From contig NZ_QPMK01000001.1 in the NCBI RefSeq assembly GCF_003344785.1, positions 280,651 to 344,650 of the forward strand: 64,000 nt of DNA, given 5' to 3'. This DNA comes from Thalassococcus profundi (GTDB lineage Bacteria; Pseudomonadota; Alphaproteobacteria; Rhodobacterales; Rhodobacteraceae). The translations under genes were made by a program, and so were the position numbers. Positions 7,589 to 16,517 of the stretch are shown piece by piece. Each line of letters opens with the position of its first letter. The first letter of the stretch is position 1. A model generated the notes under the pieces. That model worked only from the letters and a program-made list of their open reading frames with translations. It ran no database searches and was not told the DNA's origin.

Positions 7589-10504
7589 ATGTTCGCAGAG
7601 CTGTCCATCACGTCGAATTTCACCTTCCTCACCGGGGCGTCCCACCCCGAGGAGTACATGGAGCGTGCGGCGCTGCTGGGGATCGAAGCCATCGCCATCG
7701 CCGACGACAATTCGGTGGCCGGCATCGTGCGCGCCTATACGGCGGCCAAGCAGATCGCCCGGCAGGTGGCCGAGCGAGAGGCGCTCGAGGCCGCCCACGG
7801 GATCATCGGCCCGCCCCGGCCCGAGCACATCCCGGCCCCGCCCTCGGCCCCGGTGTGCAACGTCCCGCGGCTCGTTCCCGCGGCGCGGCTGCGCTTTGCC
7901 GAAGGGCTGGAGGTGACGGCGCTGGCCGCCACGCGCGCGGGCTGGGCGCGGCTCTGCCGGTTGATCTCGAAGGGTCGGCTGCGGGCCGAGAAAGGATCCT
8001 GCGACCTGCGACTGGGCGATCTGCTCGAGCAGGGCGCCGAGGGGCTGGAGCTGCTATTGCATGGCCCGGCGGGTGCGCTGCCGGGGACGCGCGGCGCGGA
8101 CGGATGGTGGCCACAGGCGCAACGGTTGACGCGCCGCCTGGGCGGGCAGATGCACCTGGTGCTGTCGCCGCGCTATGACGGGCAGGATGCGGAACGCTTT
8201 GACCGGCTGGCCGCACTTGCCGCCGGACTGGGCCTGCCCACCGTCGCCTCGGCCTGCCCGATGATGCACCACGGGCGCCGCCGCAAGCTGGCGGATGTGC
8301 TGAGCGCCGTGCGCCTGGGCTGCCGGGTCGATGCGCTGGGGCGCGCGGCGCTGGCCAACGGCGAACAGCGCCTGCGCAGCGGGGCCGAGATGCGCCGCCT
8401 GCTTGGCCCCCATGCGGAGGCCGTGGACCGCGCGGCCGATCTGGCAAAGCGCTGTACCTTCGACCTGGGCAGCCTGCGTTACGAATATCCCAGCGAGGTG
8501 ACCGAGAACGAAACCCCAAGCCAACGGCTGGCGCGGCTGGCGCGTGCCGGGCTGAACTGGCGCTTTCCCCACGGCGCGTCCGAGAAGGTCCGCGCGATGC
8601 TCGAACACGAGCTCGACCTGATCGGCAAGCTGAAGTACGAGCCCTATTTCCTGACTGTCCGCGACATCGTCGCCTTTGCCCGCGACCGGGACATCCTTTG
8701 CCAGGGACGCGGGTCGGCGGCGAATTCGGTGGTCTGCTACTGCCTGGGCGTGACCAGCGTCTCCCCCGAGATCGGCACCATGGTCTTTGAACGCTTCGTG
8801 TCGGAGGCGCGGGACGAACCGCCTGACATCGACGTCGATTTCGAACACGAGCGGCGCGAAGAGGTGATCCAGCACATCTACGACACCTACGGCCGTCACC
8901 GCGCCGGGCTTTGCGCCACGGTGATCCATTATCGCGGCAAGCGCGCCATCCGCGAAGTGGGCGCCGCCATGGGCCTGAGCCGGGACACCATCGGCGCGCT
9001 GTCTTCGCAGCTTTGGGGGTTCTTCTCGACCAACGGGCTGGAAGAGGCACGGATGCGCGAGATCGGGCTCGACCCCGACGACCGGCGGCTGAAGCTGACC
9101 ATGGCGCTGATCCACGAGATCATCGGCTTTCCCCGGCACCTGAGCCAGCATGTCGGCGGTTTCGTCATCACCGAGGGCCGGCTGGACGAGCTGGTGCCGA
9201 TCGAGAATGCCAGCATGGAGGACCGCACCGTCATCTGCTGGGACAAGGACGACATCGACTCCCTGGGCATCCTCAAGGTCGACGTCCTCAGCCTCGGGAT
9301 GCTGACCTGCATCCGCAAGGCCTTCGACCTGCTGGCGCTGCACCACGGCAAGGACCTGAGCCTGGCCACCCTGCCGCCCGAGGACCCCAAGGTCTACGAT
9401 ATGCTCTGTGCGGCGGATTCCATCGGGGTGTTCCAGGTCGAAAGCCGGGCGCAGATGAATTTCCTGCCGCGGATGCGGCCGCGCAACTTCTACGACCTGG
9501 TGATCGAGGTGGCGATCATCCGTCCCGGCCCGATCCAGGGCGACATGGTGCATCCCTACATCCGCCGCCGCAACGGCGAGGAAGAGGTGAGCTTTCCCTC
9601 GGACGAACTGGGGCAGGTGCTGGGCAAGACGCTGGGCGTGCCGCTGTTCCAGGAACAGGCGATGCAGATCGCCATCATCGGCGCGGGCTTTACCCCGACC
9701 GAGGCCGACCGTTTGCGCCGCGCGCTTGCCACCTTCAAGAAACACGGCAACGTCAGCGAATTCCGCAGCCGGTTCCTGCGCGGGATGCGGGCCAACGGCT
9801 ATGACGCCGAATTCGCCGAACGCTGTTTCAGCCAGATCGAGGGCTTCGGCTCCTACGGTTTCCCCGAAAGCCACGCCGCCAGCTTCGCGCTGCTGGTCTA
9901 TGCCTCGGCCTGGATCAAGTGCCACCATCCCGGCATCTTTGCCTGCGCGTTGCTCAATGCGCAGCCGATGGGGTTCTACGCGCCCGCGCAGATCGTCCGC
10001 GACGCGCGCCAGCACGGGGTCGAGGTGCGCCCCATCTGCATCAACGCCAGCTACTGGGACAACGTGATGGAGCCCGACGGCCGCGGCGGGCTGGCCTTGC
10101 GGTTGGGATTCCGCCAGATCAAGGGGCTGCGCGAAGAGGATGCCGCCTGGCTTTGCGCGGCACGCGGCAACGGGTATCTGACGGTGCGCGACGTCTGGCG
10201 GCGCGCGGGGCTGGCGCCGCCGGTGTTGTCGCGGCTGGCCGAGGCGGATGTCTTCGCCGACATCGGGCTTTCGCGCCGCGCCGCACTTTGGGAAGCGAAG
10301 GCGCTGACCGCGGATCGCCCGCTGCCGCTTTTCGCCGGGGATATCGACGGCGAACATATCGACGAACCGGCGGCGCTGCTGCCCCAGATGACCGAGGGCG
10401 AAGAGGTGGTCGAGGATTACGTCGCCATGCGCCTCACGCTGCGCCGCCATCCGGTCGCCCTCTTGCGGCATATCCTGACGCCCGAGGGCAGCGTCTGGCG
10501 GTGA
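7589..10504 (+). CDS. dnaE2: Error-prone DNA polymerase DnaE2/ImuC, C-terminally short (971 aa)
   Basis: Alternative replicative-type polymerase used for SOS mutagenesis and lesion bypass, normally with ImuA and ImuB. The N-terminal PHP domain begins SITSNFTFLTGASHPEE, with Asn where metal-binding PHP domains have His, as expected for DnaE2. The polymerase acidic residues are in PDIDVDFEH (Asp413-Asp417) and ILKVDVLSLG. Helix-hairpin-helix-like sequence follows to about residue 890. The protein stops at LTPEGSVWR, whereas family members generally run to about 1030-1170 residues with an OB-fold containing a GLVLVRQRPGSAKG-type motif. I find no such motif in any frame downstream. imuA and imuB are not adjacent. 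The polymerase core looks intact. Confidence 0.9.
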   Translation: MFAELSITSNFTFLTGASHPEEYMERAALLGIEAIAIADDNSVAGIVRAYTAAKQIARQVAEREALEAAHGIIGPPRPEHIPAPPSAPVCNVPRLVPAARLRFAEGLEVTALAATRAGWARLCRLISKGRLRAEKGSCDLRLGDLLEQGAEGLELLLHGPAGALPGTRGADGWWPQAQRLTRRLGGQMHLVLSPRYDGQDAERFDRLAALAAGLGLPTVASACPMMHHGRRRKLADVLSAVRLGCRVDALGRAALANGEQRLRSGAEMRRLLGPHAEAVDRAADLAKRCTFDLGSLRYEYPSEVTENETPSQRLARLARAGLNWRFPHGASEKVRAMLEHELDLIGKLKYEPYFLTVRDIVAFARDRDILCQGRGSAANSVVCYCLGVTSVSPEIGTMVFERFVSEARDEPPDIDVDFEHERREEVIQHIYDTYGRHRAGLCATVIHYRGKRAIREVGAAMGLSRDTIGALSSQLWGFFSTNGLEEARMREIGLDPDDRRLKLTMALIHEIIGFPRHLSQHVGGFVITEGRLDELVPIENASMEDRTVICWDKDDIDSLGILKVDVLSLGMLTCIRKAFDLLALHHGKDLSLATLPPEDPKVYDMLCAADSIGVFQVESRAQMNFLPRMRPRNFYDLVIEVAIIRPGPIQGDMVHPYIRRRNGEEEVSFPSDELGQVLGKTLGVPLFQEQAMQIAIIGAGFTPTEADRLRRALATFKKHGNVSEFRSRFLRGMRANGYDAEFAERCFSQIEGFGSYGFPESHAASFALLVYASAWIKCHHPGIFACALLNAQPMGFYAPAQIVRDARQHGVEVRPICINASYWDNVMEPDGRGGLALRLGFRQIKGLREEDAAWLCAARGNGYLTVRDVWRRAGLAPPVLSRLAEADVFADIGLSRRAALWEAKALTADRPLPLFAGDIDGEHIDEPAALLPQMTEGEEVVEDYVAMRLTLRRHPVALLRHILTPEGSVWR

Positions 10505-10883
10505 GGGGGCATGGCCGGGCAAACAAGACACAAGCAGCCGTGGGATCAAGGACCGGGTCAGCGCGACGTGCCGCGCATCGTCGGGCCGCGGTACGGCGAT
10601 CCGAAGCCACCGCTCACGTACTTTATGCCGGCCAAGAACATCTTCCGGCTCAGCCTCGTCCCCAGCTTCGCCAAATCGCCGTGCCGAGGGGCGGCCCGGC
10701 GATGCGCGGCGGCGGCCTCTGGCCGTCTTGATTCCGCGCTGATAAGATCCGCGTGCCTCCTCACCTTCGGCATGACGCTGGCACGGCGGCCACCAAGGCG
10801 GCCCTTTTTCCGTGCCGCGGCATAGCCCACCCCATTGCACCCATCCGCCGCCTGTGCAGGATGCGCGCCACAGGAGGACCGCC
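10505..10883. other. Gap after dnaE2, no supported gene
   Basis: About 380 bases separate dnaE2 from the next start. The position would suit the missing DnaE2 C-terminus, but no frame gives an OB-fold motif. A 104-codon open frame on the plus strand (10511-10825) has arginine/alanine-rich GC-shadow composition and no ribosome binding site. I see no terminator or RNA gene. Confidence 0.5.
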
Positions 10884-11231
10884 ATGATCGCCATCATCTT
10901 CGAAGTCATCCCCGCCGAGGGCAAGAAGGACGAATACCTCGATATCGCCGCCACCATGCGGCCGATGGTCGAAGAGGTCGAAGGCTTCCTCTCGGTCGAG
11001 CGGTTCCAGAGCCTGACCAACCCGGGCAAGCTGCTGTCGATCAGCTTTTTCGAGGACGAGGACGCAGTACAGCGCTGGCGGCAACTGGCCGCGCATCGCG
11101 GCGCGCAGTCGCGCGGGCGCAAGGGCGTGTTCTCGGACTACCGGCTCAAGGTCTGCCACGTGCTGCGCGACTACGGCATGTTCGACCGCGCCGAAGCACC
11201 GAAGGACAGCCTTGCCGCCCACGACGGCTGA
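10884..11231 (+). CDS. Antibiotic biosynthesis monooxygenase-fold (ABM) protein (115 aa)
   Basis: Small dimeric alpha/beta ferredoxin-like protein. The ABM-family pattern is visible: MIAIIFEVIPAEGKKDEYL, then VEEVEGFLSVERFQS and LLSISFFEDEDAVQRWR. Members include monooxygenases, heme-degrading enzymes and proteins of unknown role, so the substrate cannot be named. ATG at 10884 follows AGGAGG by five bases, which fixes the start against longer frames. It stands alone and converges on the aminotransferase gene, sharing a bidirectional terminator. Confidence 0.82.
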   Translation: MIAIIFEVIPAEGKKDEYLDIAATMRPMVEEVEGFLSVERFQSLTNPGKLLSISFFEDEDAVQRWRQLAAHRGAQSRGRKGVFSDYRLKVCHVLRDYGMFDRAEAPKDSLAAHDG

Positions 11232-11257
11232 CCCCCTCGGAGCACGACACGAAAAGA

Positions 11258-11277
11258 CCCCCGGTCGATACCGGGGG
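11258..11277. terminator. Bidirectional intrinsic terminator
   Basis: Perfect 8-bp stem CCCCCGGT/ACCGGGGG with loop CGAT. On the minus strand it is followed by TCTTTTC, and on the plus strand by CCTCGCTTT. It separates the convergent ABM-protein and aminotransferase genes. Confidence 0.8.
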
Positions 11278-11308
11278 CCTCGCTTTGGGGAATCGGGACA
11301 GACCCGGA

Positions 11309-12493
11309 TCAGATGCCGACGTCGACGATGGCCTTGGCGAGGATCGGCACGGTATTCTTGTTCAGACCCGCGATGTTCAGCCGTGAATCCCCGACCATGT
11401 AGATGCCGTGATCGGCGCGCAGTTTTTCCACCATCTCGGGCGTGGTGCCGAGGCGCGAGAACATGCCGCGGTGCTGGGCGATGAAGCCGAAGCGGTCCGA
11501 CCCCGACAGCCGCTGCAATTCCGATGCCAGCTGTTCGCGCAACGACAGCATGAGGGTCCGCATCTCCTCGAGCTCGGCCATCCAGTCGGCGCGCAGGGAG
11601 TCGTCGCTCAGGATCATAGTCACCAGCCGCGCGCCGTGATCGGGAGGAAAGCTGAAGTTCTGCCGGTTGAGGTAGTTCAGCGTGCCCTGGTTCAGTTTCC
11701 TGGCCGAGGCATCCTGCGACACCGCCATAAGCAGGCCGGTGCGTTCGCGGTAGATGCCGAAATTCTTCGAACAGCTGGCCGCGATCAGGCATTCCGGCAC
11801 CGACGAGGCCACCAGCCGGGTCGCTGCCGCATCCGCATCCAGCCCGTCGCCGAAGCCCTGGTAGGCGATGTCGATCATCGGGGTGGCGCCGGTCTTTTGC
11901 AGGCTGGCGACGACCTCTTTCCACTGGCTCATGTTGAGGTTGGCGCCGGTGGGATTGTGGCAGCAGCCGTGCAGCAGCACCACGTCACCCTTTTTCGCCT
12001 TGCCGATATCCTCGAGCATGGCGTCGAAAGCGACGCCGCGGGTCTCGTCGTCGAAATAGCGGTAAGGGACCATCTCGATCCCCATGTGCTTGAGGATCGA
12101 CAGGTGGTTGGGCCAGGTCGGGTCGCTGACGAAGACACGCGCCTGCGGATTGGCGGACCGGATCATGTCGAAGCCCTGGCGCACGGCACCCGTGCCGCCG
12201 GGAGTGGCCGCCGCGGCGACGGTGTCGCGGGGGACGGCATCGCCCAGCACCAGATTGACCATGGCGTCGGAAAAGCCGGGATCGCCGGCAAGGCCGGTAT
12301 AGGCCTTTGTGGTCTCGGTCTCGAGCAGCTTGCCTTCGGCGGCCTTGATGGCGCGCATGATGGGGGTGTTGCCGCTGGTGTCCTTGTAGACGCCCACGCC
12401 AAGGTCGATCTTGGTGTCGCGCGGATCCTCCTTGTAGGCCTGCATCAGCATCAGGATCTTGTCGGCGGGTTGCTCTTTCAGCGTTTCGAACAT
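11309..12493 (-). CDS. tyrB: Aromatic amino acid / aspartate aminotransferase, class I (394 aa)
   Basis: PLP-dependent transamination of aromatic amino acids or aspartate with 2-oxoglutarate. The family features are LGVGVYKD near the start, the LLHGCCHNPTG motif, DIAYQGFGDGL, and the PLP lysine at residue 243 in SCSKNFGIYRERTG. The E. coli AspC/TyrB subgroup architecture is clear. Choosing between aspartate and aromatic specificity needs more than motifs. The start ATG overlaps the upstream sulfurtransferase stop (TGATG on the minus strand), so the pair is translationally coupled. The sulfurtransferase substrate 3-mercaptopyruvate arises by transamination of cysteine, which may explain the pairing. 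Confidence 0.88.
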   Translation of the reverse strand: MFETLKEQPADKILMLMQAYKEDPRDTKIDLGVGVYKDTSGNTPIMRAIKAAEGKLLETETTKAYTGLAGDPGFSDAMVNLVLGDAVPRDTVAAAATPGGTGAVRQGFDMIRSANPQARVFVSDPTWPNHLSILKHMGIEMVPYRYFDDETRGVAFDAMLEDIGKAKKGDVVLLHGCCHNPTGANLNMSQWKEVVASLQKTGATPMIDIAYQGFGDGLDADAAATRLVASSVPECLIAASCSKNFGIYRERTGLLMAVSQDASARKLNQGTLNYLNRQNFSFPPDHGARLVTMILSDDSLRADWMAELEEMRTLMLSLREQLASELQRLSGSDRFGFIAQHRGMFSRLGTTPEMVEKLRADHGIYMVGDSRLNIAGLNKNTVPILAKAIVDVGI

Positions 12494-13350
12494 CAGGTGT
12501 CTCCGGTGGCGACGGGCAGGGTCGGGGACATGCCCCATTCGGACCAGGACCCGTCGTAAAGCGAATGGTTGGTTTTGCCGAGGCGTTCCAGCGCCAGCGA
12601 CAGCACGGCCGCCGTCACGCCAGAGCCGCAGGTGGTGATGGCGGGTTTAGCCAGATCGACGCCGCCGGTCTCGAAGGCGGCGCGCAGGGCGTCCATGTCC
12701 TTCATCGTGCCGTCGTCGTTCAGCAGCGAGGTATAGGGCACGTTCTTCGACCCCGGGATATGACCCGCGCGCAGGCCCGGACGGGGTTCCGGCGCTTCCC
12801 CACGGAAGCGCGCGGCGGACCGGGCGTCGATGATCTCGGTATCGCCGAGCTTGGCGGCTGCGCTGACCTGCGTCACGTCCTTCACCAGCCCGTTCTGGCG
12901 GCGCACGGTCATGTGCCGGTCACGCACGACGGGCGGCAGATCCTCGACCTCGCGCTCTTCGGCCTGCCATTTCGGGAAACCGCCGTCGAGCACGGCGATG
13001 TTGTCCTGCCCCATCAGCCGGAACAGCCACCAGACGCGGGCGGCGGAAAACAGGCCCGACCCGTCGTAGACCACGACCTGATGCCCGTCGCCGACCCCGA
13101 GCGCACGCAGGCGCGACATGAACTTTTCGACCGGCGGCGCCATATGCGGCAGGTCCGACCGGTGGTCGCTGATGTCGTCGATGTCGAAGAACCGCGCGCC
13201 GGGGATATGGGCCGCATCGTATTCGGCCCGCGCATCGCGATCCGACCCGGGCAGGTACATGCTGCCGTCGAGGATCCGCAGGTCCGGATCCTTGAGATGC
13301 CGGGCCAGCCAGTCGGTCGAAACCAGAGTCTTGGGATCGTCTTGCGCCAT
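12493..13350 (-). CDS. sseA: 3-mercaptopyruvate sulfurtransferase (285 aa)
   Basis: Two-domain rhodanese-fold enzyme moving sulfur from 3-mercaptopyruvate to thiols or cyanide. The N-terminal non-catalytic domain holds VSTDWLARHL and the ILDGSMYLP region. The C-terminal domain has the active loop CGSGVTA with Cys241; the CG[S/T]G[V/I]T form marks mercaptopyruvate rather than thiosulfate sulfurtransferases. Length is normal. The ATG is preceded by GGGGGAACGC, an adequate ribosome binding region. Transcribed ahead of, and overlapping, the aminotransferase. Confidence 0.92.
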   Translation of the reverse strand: MAQDDPKTLVSTDWLARHLKDPDLRILDGSMYLPGSDRDARAEYDAAHIPGARFFDIDDISDHRSDLPHMAPPVEKFMSRLRALGVGDGHQVVVYDGSGLFSAARVWWLFRLMGQDNIAVLDGGFPKWQAEEREVEDLPPVVRDRHMTVRRQNGLVKDVTQVSAAAKLGDTEIIDARSAARFRGEAPEPRPGLRAGHIPGSKNVPYTSLLNDDGTMKDMDALRAAFETGGVDLAKPAITTCGSGVTAAVLSLALERLGKTNHSLYDGSWSEWGMSPTLPVATGDT

Positions 13351-13714
13351 GCGTTCCCCCTGTCAGGTGATTGCCTCAGGCATAGGGCGCGCCGCGGCGC
13401 GTGGCAAGGGTCCGCCGCGGGTCCCCGACTTGGCCGTCGAAAAAGGAAACAGGCCATCGCTGCCAGCCCTTTGCATGTCGTTGTGCAAGTTGGGCCAAGG
13501 GCTCGGAGCGCTCTATCCACTCCGAACCCGGAGTGACAGCGCCGCGAGGCCCCGACGGTGCAGTCTTGAAAGTGGCGAGTGGAAAACCCTCACCCCACCG
13601 CTCCGGGATAGGACAATTGACTGCACCTCATGACGCGATAGCCTGACCCCCCGGACAGCGCCGGCAAGCGCCAACCGCCCGACACGACGCCCGACAGGAA
13701 GGAAAAGATTGATT
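13351..13714. other. Gap before the orphan secreted-protein gene
   Basis: Some 364 bases without a supported gene. It must hold the sseA promoter reading left and the orphan gene promoter reading right. A hairpin CACTCCG-AACC-CGGAGTG (13518-13535) has no T-run. TTGACT at 13617-13622 could be a -35 but no good -10 follows. Confidence 0.5.
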
Positions 13715-14374
13715 ATGATCAAAGCGCTGAGAGTATCGTTGATGATCGGGTGCATGACCATTGTCATGACCACACCAAGATCTGCCTGGTCCGAAAATGA
13801 CTGCATCAATTGCGGACCAGCTTTGATGGGGTCTGAATCCGTCACGAGGGTGACTGATTATATCAATTCTTATTGCCGACCGATTGCCAGCATTCACAGC
13901 CTTTGCAGCAGAATGGATGATGTTGAGAATTTTGATGATGATATCATGAACTTCTTTACTGACTGTGGGGACAAAGAACTGGACGCCATTCATGCGGCCC
14001 TTCGCAACGTCGAGTGCAGAAATAACAATTTTAAGGAGGGCGATCCATATAGGGATAGTATTCGCCTTATTCCGCTGATTTCCCACTACATCCCAAATTC
14101 AAGTTTCTATCTCAAAAAGATTGCTGACAAATACATCGAGGCGGGCAGGGTTGATGACCTTGCTGGCATAATCAATACACCCGATCACCACGGCAGAAAC
14201 TACCTCGATTATATCGAGTTTATTCGTCAGTATGCTGATGAAGGGTCCATTCAAAGCAGAGACCTTCAGAAAGTCATAAATCTGAGCTGCAATCTTGGGG
14301 GCAGGTACAATCAAAAGCCTCAGCCCGAGGGGTGCCAGACCCATGAACGGCTGCGCTCCCATTTCGATGATTAG
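13715..14374 (+). CDS. Unrecognised secreted cysteine-rich protein (219 aa)
   Basis: I do not recognise a family. The first ~26 residues (MIKALRVSLMIGCMTIVMTT, then PRSAWS) look like a signal peptide. The remaining sequence is hydrophilic and has eight cysteines (DCINC, SYCRP, SLCSR, TDCGD, VECRN, LSCNL, EGCQT), an even number that fits disulfides in the periplasm. Many AAT, ATT, TAT and AGA codons make it clearly more A+T-rich than all neighbours. ATG at 13715 follows AGGAAGGAAAAG; an in-frame TTG lies two codons earlier. It is flanked on both sides by gaps of more than 360 bases, suggesting acquired DNA or a lineage-specific gene. Confidence 0.75.
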   Translation: MIKALRVSLMIGCMTIVMTTPRSAWSENDCINCGPALMGSESVTRVTDYINSYCRPIASIHSLCSRMDDVENFDDDIMNFFTDCGDKELDAIHAALRNVECRNNNFKEGDPYRDSIRLIPLISHYIPNSSFYLKKIADKYIEAGRVDDLAGIINTPDHHGRNYLDYIEFIRQYADEGSIQSRDLQKVINLSCNLGGRYNQKPQPEGCQTHERLRSHFDD

Positions 14375-14755
14375 AAAGAGGTGATTTTGGCGCGCGCCGA
14401 TCGGTGAGGGCGCAGGACCTCTTTGCGGCGTTCAGAGGCGTGGGCCGTCACTTTGCACCTTGTGCGTGCATAGGGTCATCGGGGCGAGCCAGTGTCGCAG
14501 GCGATATCGCGTGGGTGACGCTTTTTCGGCGATCCATGGCAGAGAAGCGACCGGAAGCGCCCTGCGCAAGGCCAACCCCATCTGGCTGACATGTGGCAAG
14601 CCGACCTCCGGCGCGGAGGCCTTCCGAAGATGTCTTGGGGAGGCTTTGCCGGACATAGCGTCAGGCCCGAAAGGAGCTTAAACACAAGTTGCACCACGAA
14701 ATGCAAAGAGCGGGCCATCGCTGGCCCGCTTTCCGGTTTGGTTCGTCTATACCGC
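14375..14755. other. Gap between the orphan gene and lpd
   Basis: About 380 bases with no protein I can support; short open frames on both strands have GC-shadow composition and no ribosome binding site. The right end holds the lpd terminator. Together with the gap on the other side of the orphan gene this forms an island about 1.4 kb long. Confidence 0.5.
14709..14730 (-). terminator. Intrinsic terminator of the pyruvate dehydrogenase operon
   Basis: Perfect 8-bp stem AGCGGGCC/GGCCCGCT with a 6-base loop, followed on the minus strand by CTTTGCATTT. It begins 25 bases past the lpd stop. Confidence 0.75.
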
Positions 14756-16507
14756 TCAGTGCTTTTTCTTCTTCGGCGGCATCAGGTCGGTGATCGTGCC
14801 CTCGAACATCTCGGCGGCGAAGTTCACCGTTTCCGACAGGGTCGGGTGCGGGTGGATGGTGTGGCCGAGGTCGACCGCATCCGCCCCCATCTCGATGGCC
14901 AGCGCCGCTTCGGAAATCAGATCACCGGCATTGGTGCCGACGATGCAGCAACCGATGACGCGCTGGTCCTCGGGGTCGAACAGGAGCTTGGTCACGCCCT
15001 CGCTGCGGCCGTTCGACAGCGACCGGCCCGAGGCGGCCCAAGGAAAGACGCCTTTTTCGAACTTCACGCCCTTGGCCTTGGCCTCGGTTTCCGTGAGGCC
15101 GCACCAGGCGACCTCGGGGTCGGTATAGGCCACCGAGGGGATGAGCTTCGCGTCGAAGAACCGCTTTTCGCCGGCACAGACCTCTGCCGCGACCTTGCCT
15201 TCATGCACCGCCTTGTGCGCCAGCATCGGCTGGCCCACAACGTCGCCGATGGCGAAGATGTGCGGCACGCCGGTGCGCTGCTGGTTGTCGACGGCGATGA
15301 AGCCGCGATCGTCCACCGCGACGCCCGCCGCTTCGGCGTCGATCAGCTTGCCGTTGGGTTTGCGGCCCACGGCGACCAGCACCTTGTCGAAGGTATCGGT
15401 GGATTCCTCGCCCTTCTCATCCTCGAAGGTCACCTTGAGGCCACCCTTCTGCGCCTCGACGTTCTTGACCTTGGTCTTGAGCAGGATGTTCTCGTAGCGG
15501 CCCTTGATGCGGGTGTGCAGGGGCTTCACGATGTCCTTGTCGGCGCCGGGGATGATCTGGTCCATCAGTTCCACGACCGTGATCTTGGAGCCGAGCGCGT
15601 CGTAGACACAGGCCATCTCCAGACCGATGATGCCGCCGCCCAGAACCAGCATTCGCTTGGGGATGTCCTTGAGCTCCAGCGCACCGGTGCTGTCGATCAC
15701 CCGCTCGTCGTCATGCGGGATGAAGGGCAGTCTCACCGCCTCGGACCCGGCAGCGATGATGCACTGGTCGAAACTGACGGTCTTGGTGCCGTCGTCGCCC
15801 TCGACTTCGATCATGTTGGGTCCGGTGAACTTGCCGTAGCCCTGCACCACCTGCACCTTGCGCGCCTTGGACAGACCCGAAAGGCCGCCGGTGAGCTGCT
15901 TGACCACGCCGTCCTTGAAGTCGCGCAGGTCGTCGAGCTTGATCTTGGGCTTGCCGAAGCTGACGCCGTGGCTGCCCATTTCCTCGGCCTCGGTGATGAC
16001 CTTGGCCACGTGCAGCAGCGCCTTGGACGGAATGCAGCCGACGTTGAGGCAGACACCGCCCAAGGTCGGATAGCGTTCGATCAGGATGACGCTCTTGCCC
16101 AGGTCCGCGGCACGGAAGGCCGCGGAGTAGCCGCCGGGGCCGGAGCCAAGGACGACCACCTCGGCGTGCATGTCGCCCTTGCCGGACGCGGTGCCCGAGG
16201 CGGCGACGGATTTCGGTGCTTCCTTGGGGGCCTCCTCGGCCCCTTTCGGCGCCTCCTCGGCCTTGCCGTCATCGGCGTCGGCGCCTTCGAAGACCATGAT
16301 GACCGATCCCTCGGACACCTTGTCGCCTTCGCTGACCTTGATTTCCTTGACCGTGCCGGCGGCGGGCGACGGGACTTCCATCGTCGCCTTGTCGCTCTCC
16401 AGCTCGATCAGAGCGTCTTCCTTGGCGACGGTGTCGCCGACGGAGACGAGGATCGAGACCACCGGCACGTCCTTGAAATCACCGATATCGGGTACTTTGA
16501 TATCCAT
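14756..16507 (-). CDS. lpdA: Dihydrolipoyl dehydrogenase (E3) with N-terminal lipoyl domain (583 aa)
   Basis: Reoxidises the dihydrolipoyl arms of E2 with NAD+, the last step of the pyruvate dehydrogenase complex. Residues 1-75 are a lipoyl domain with the modified lysine in [14 protein letters not shown]; a charged Glu/Ala/Lys linker follows. The FAD site is [13 protein letters not shown], the redox disulfide is in [13 protein letters not shown], and the C-terminal catalytic pair is in HPHPTLSE (His554, Glu559). It ends PPKKKKH. The lipoyl domain is almost identical to that of the preceding E2, differing at six of 73 positions. E3 proteins carrying their own lipoyl domain are known but are a minority. 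Confidence 0.94.
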   Translation of the reverse strand: MDIKVPDIGDFKDVPVVSILVSVGDTVAKEDALIELESDKATMEVPSPAAGTVKEIKVSEGDKVSEGSVIMVFEGADADDGKAEEAPKGAEEAPKEAPKSVAASGTASGKGDMHAEVVVLGSGPGGYSAAFRAADLGKSVILIERYPTLGGVCLNVGCIPSKALLHVAKVITEAEEMGSHGVSFGKPKIKLDDLRDFKDGVVKQLTGGLSGLSKARKVQVVQGYGKFTGPNMIEVEGDDGTKTVSFDQCIIAAGSEAVRLPFIPHDDERVIDSTGALELKDIPKRMLVLGGGIIGLEMACVYDALGSKITVVELMDQIIPGADKDIVKPLHTRIKGRYENILLKTKVKNVEAQKGGLKVTFEDEKGEESTDTFDKVLVAVGRKPNGKLIDAEAAGVAVDDRGFIAVDNQQRTGVPHIFAIGDVVGQPMLAHKAVHEGKVAAEVCAGEKRFFDAKLIPSVAYTDPEVAWCGLTETEAKAKGVKFEKGVFPWAASGRSLSNGRSEGVTKLLFDPEDQRVIGCCIVGTNAGDLISEAALAIEMGADAVDLGHTIHPHPTLSETVNFAAEMFEGTITDLMPPKKKKH

Positions 16508-16517
16508 CTCTACCCCC

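Noticed and set aside
10511-10825. Open frame after dnaE2 as a separate gene or as the missing DnaE2 C-terminus
   Set aside because: No OB-fold motif, no ribosome binding site, biased composition. A frameshift in dnaE2 was considered and not supported in any frame.
8054-11122. A 1022-codon minus-strand open frame opposite dnaE2
   Set aside because: Shadow of the real gene; it also runs across two unrelated genes and shows no recognisable domain.
13518-13535. Hairpin CACTCCG-AACC-CGGAGTG as a terminator or small RNA
   Set aside because: No T-run on either strand and no promoter that I can support.
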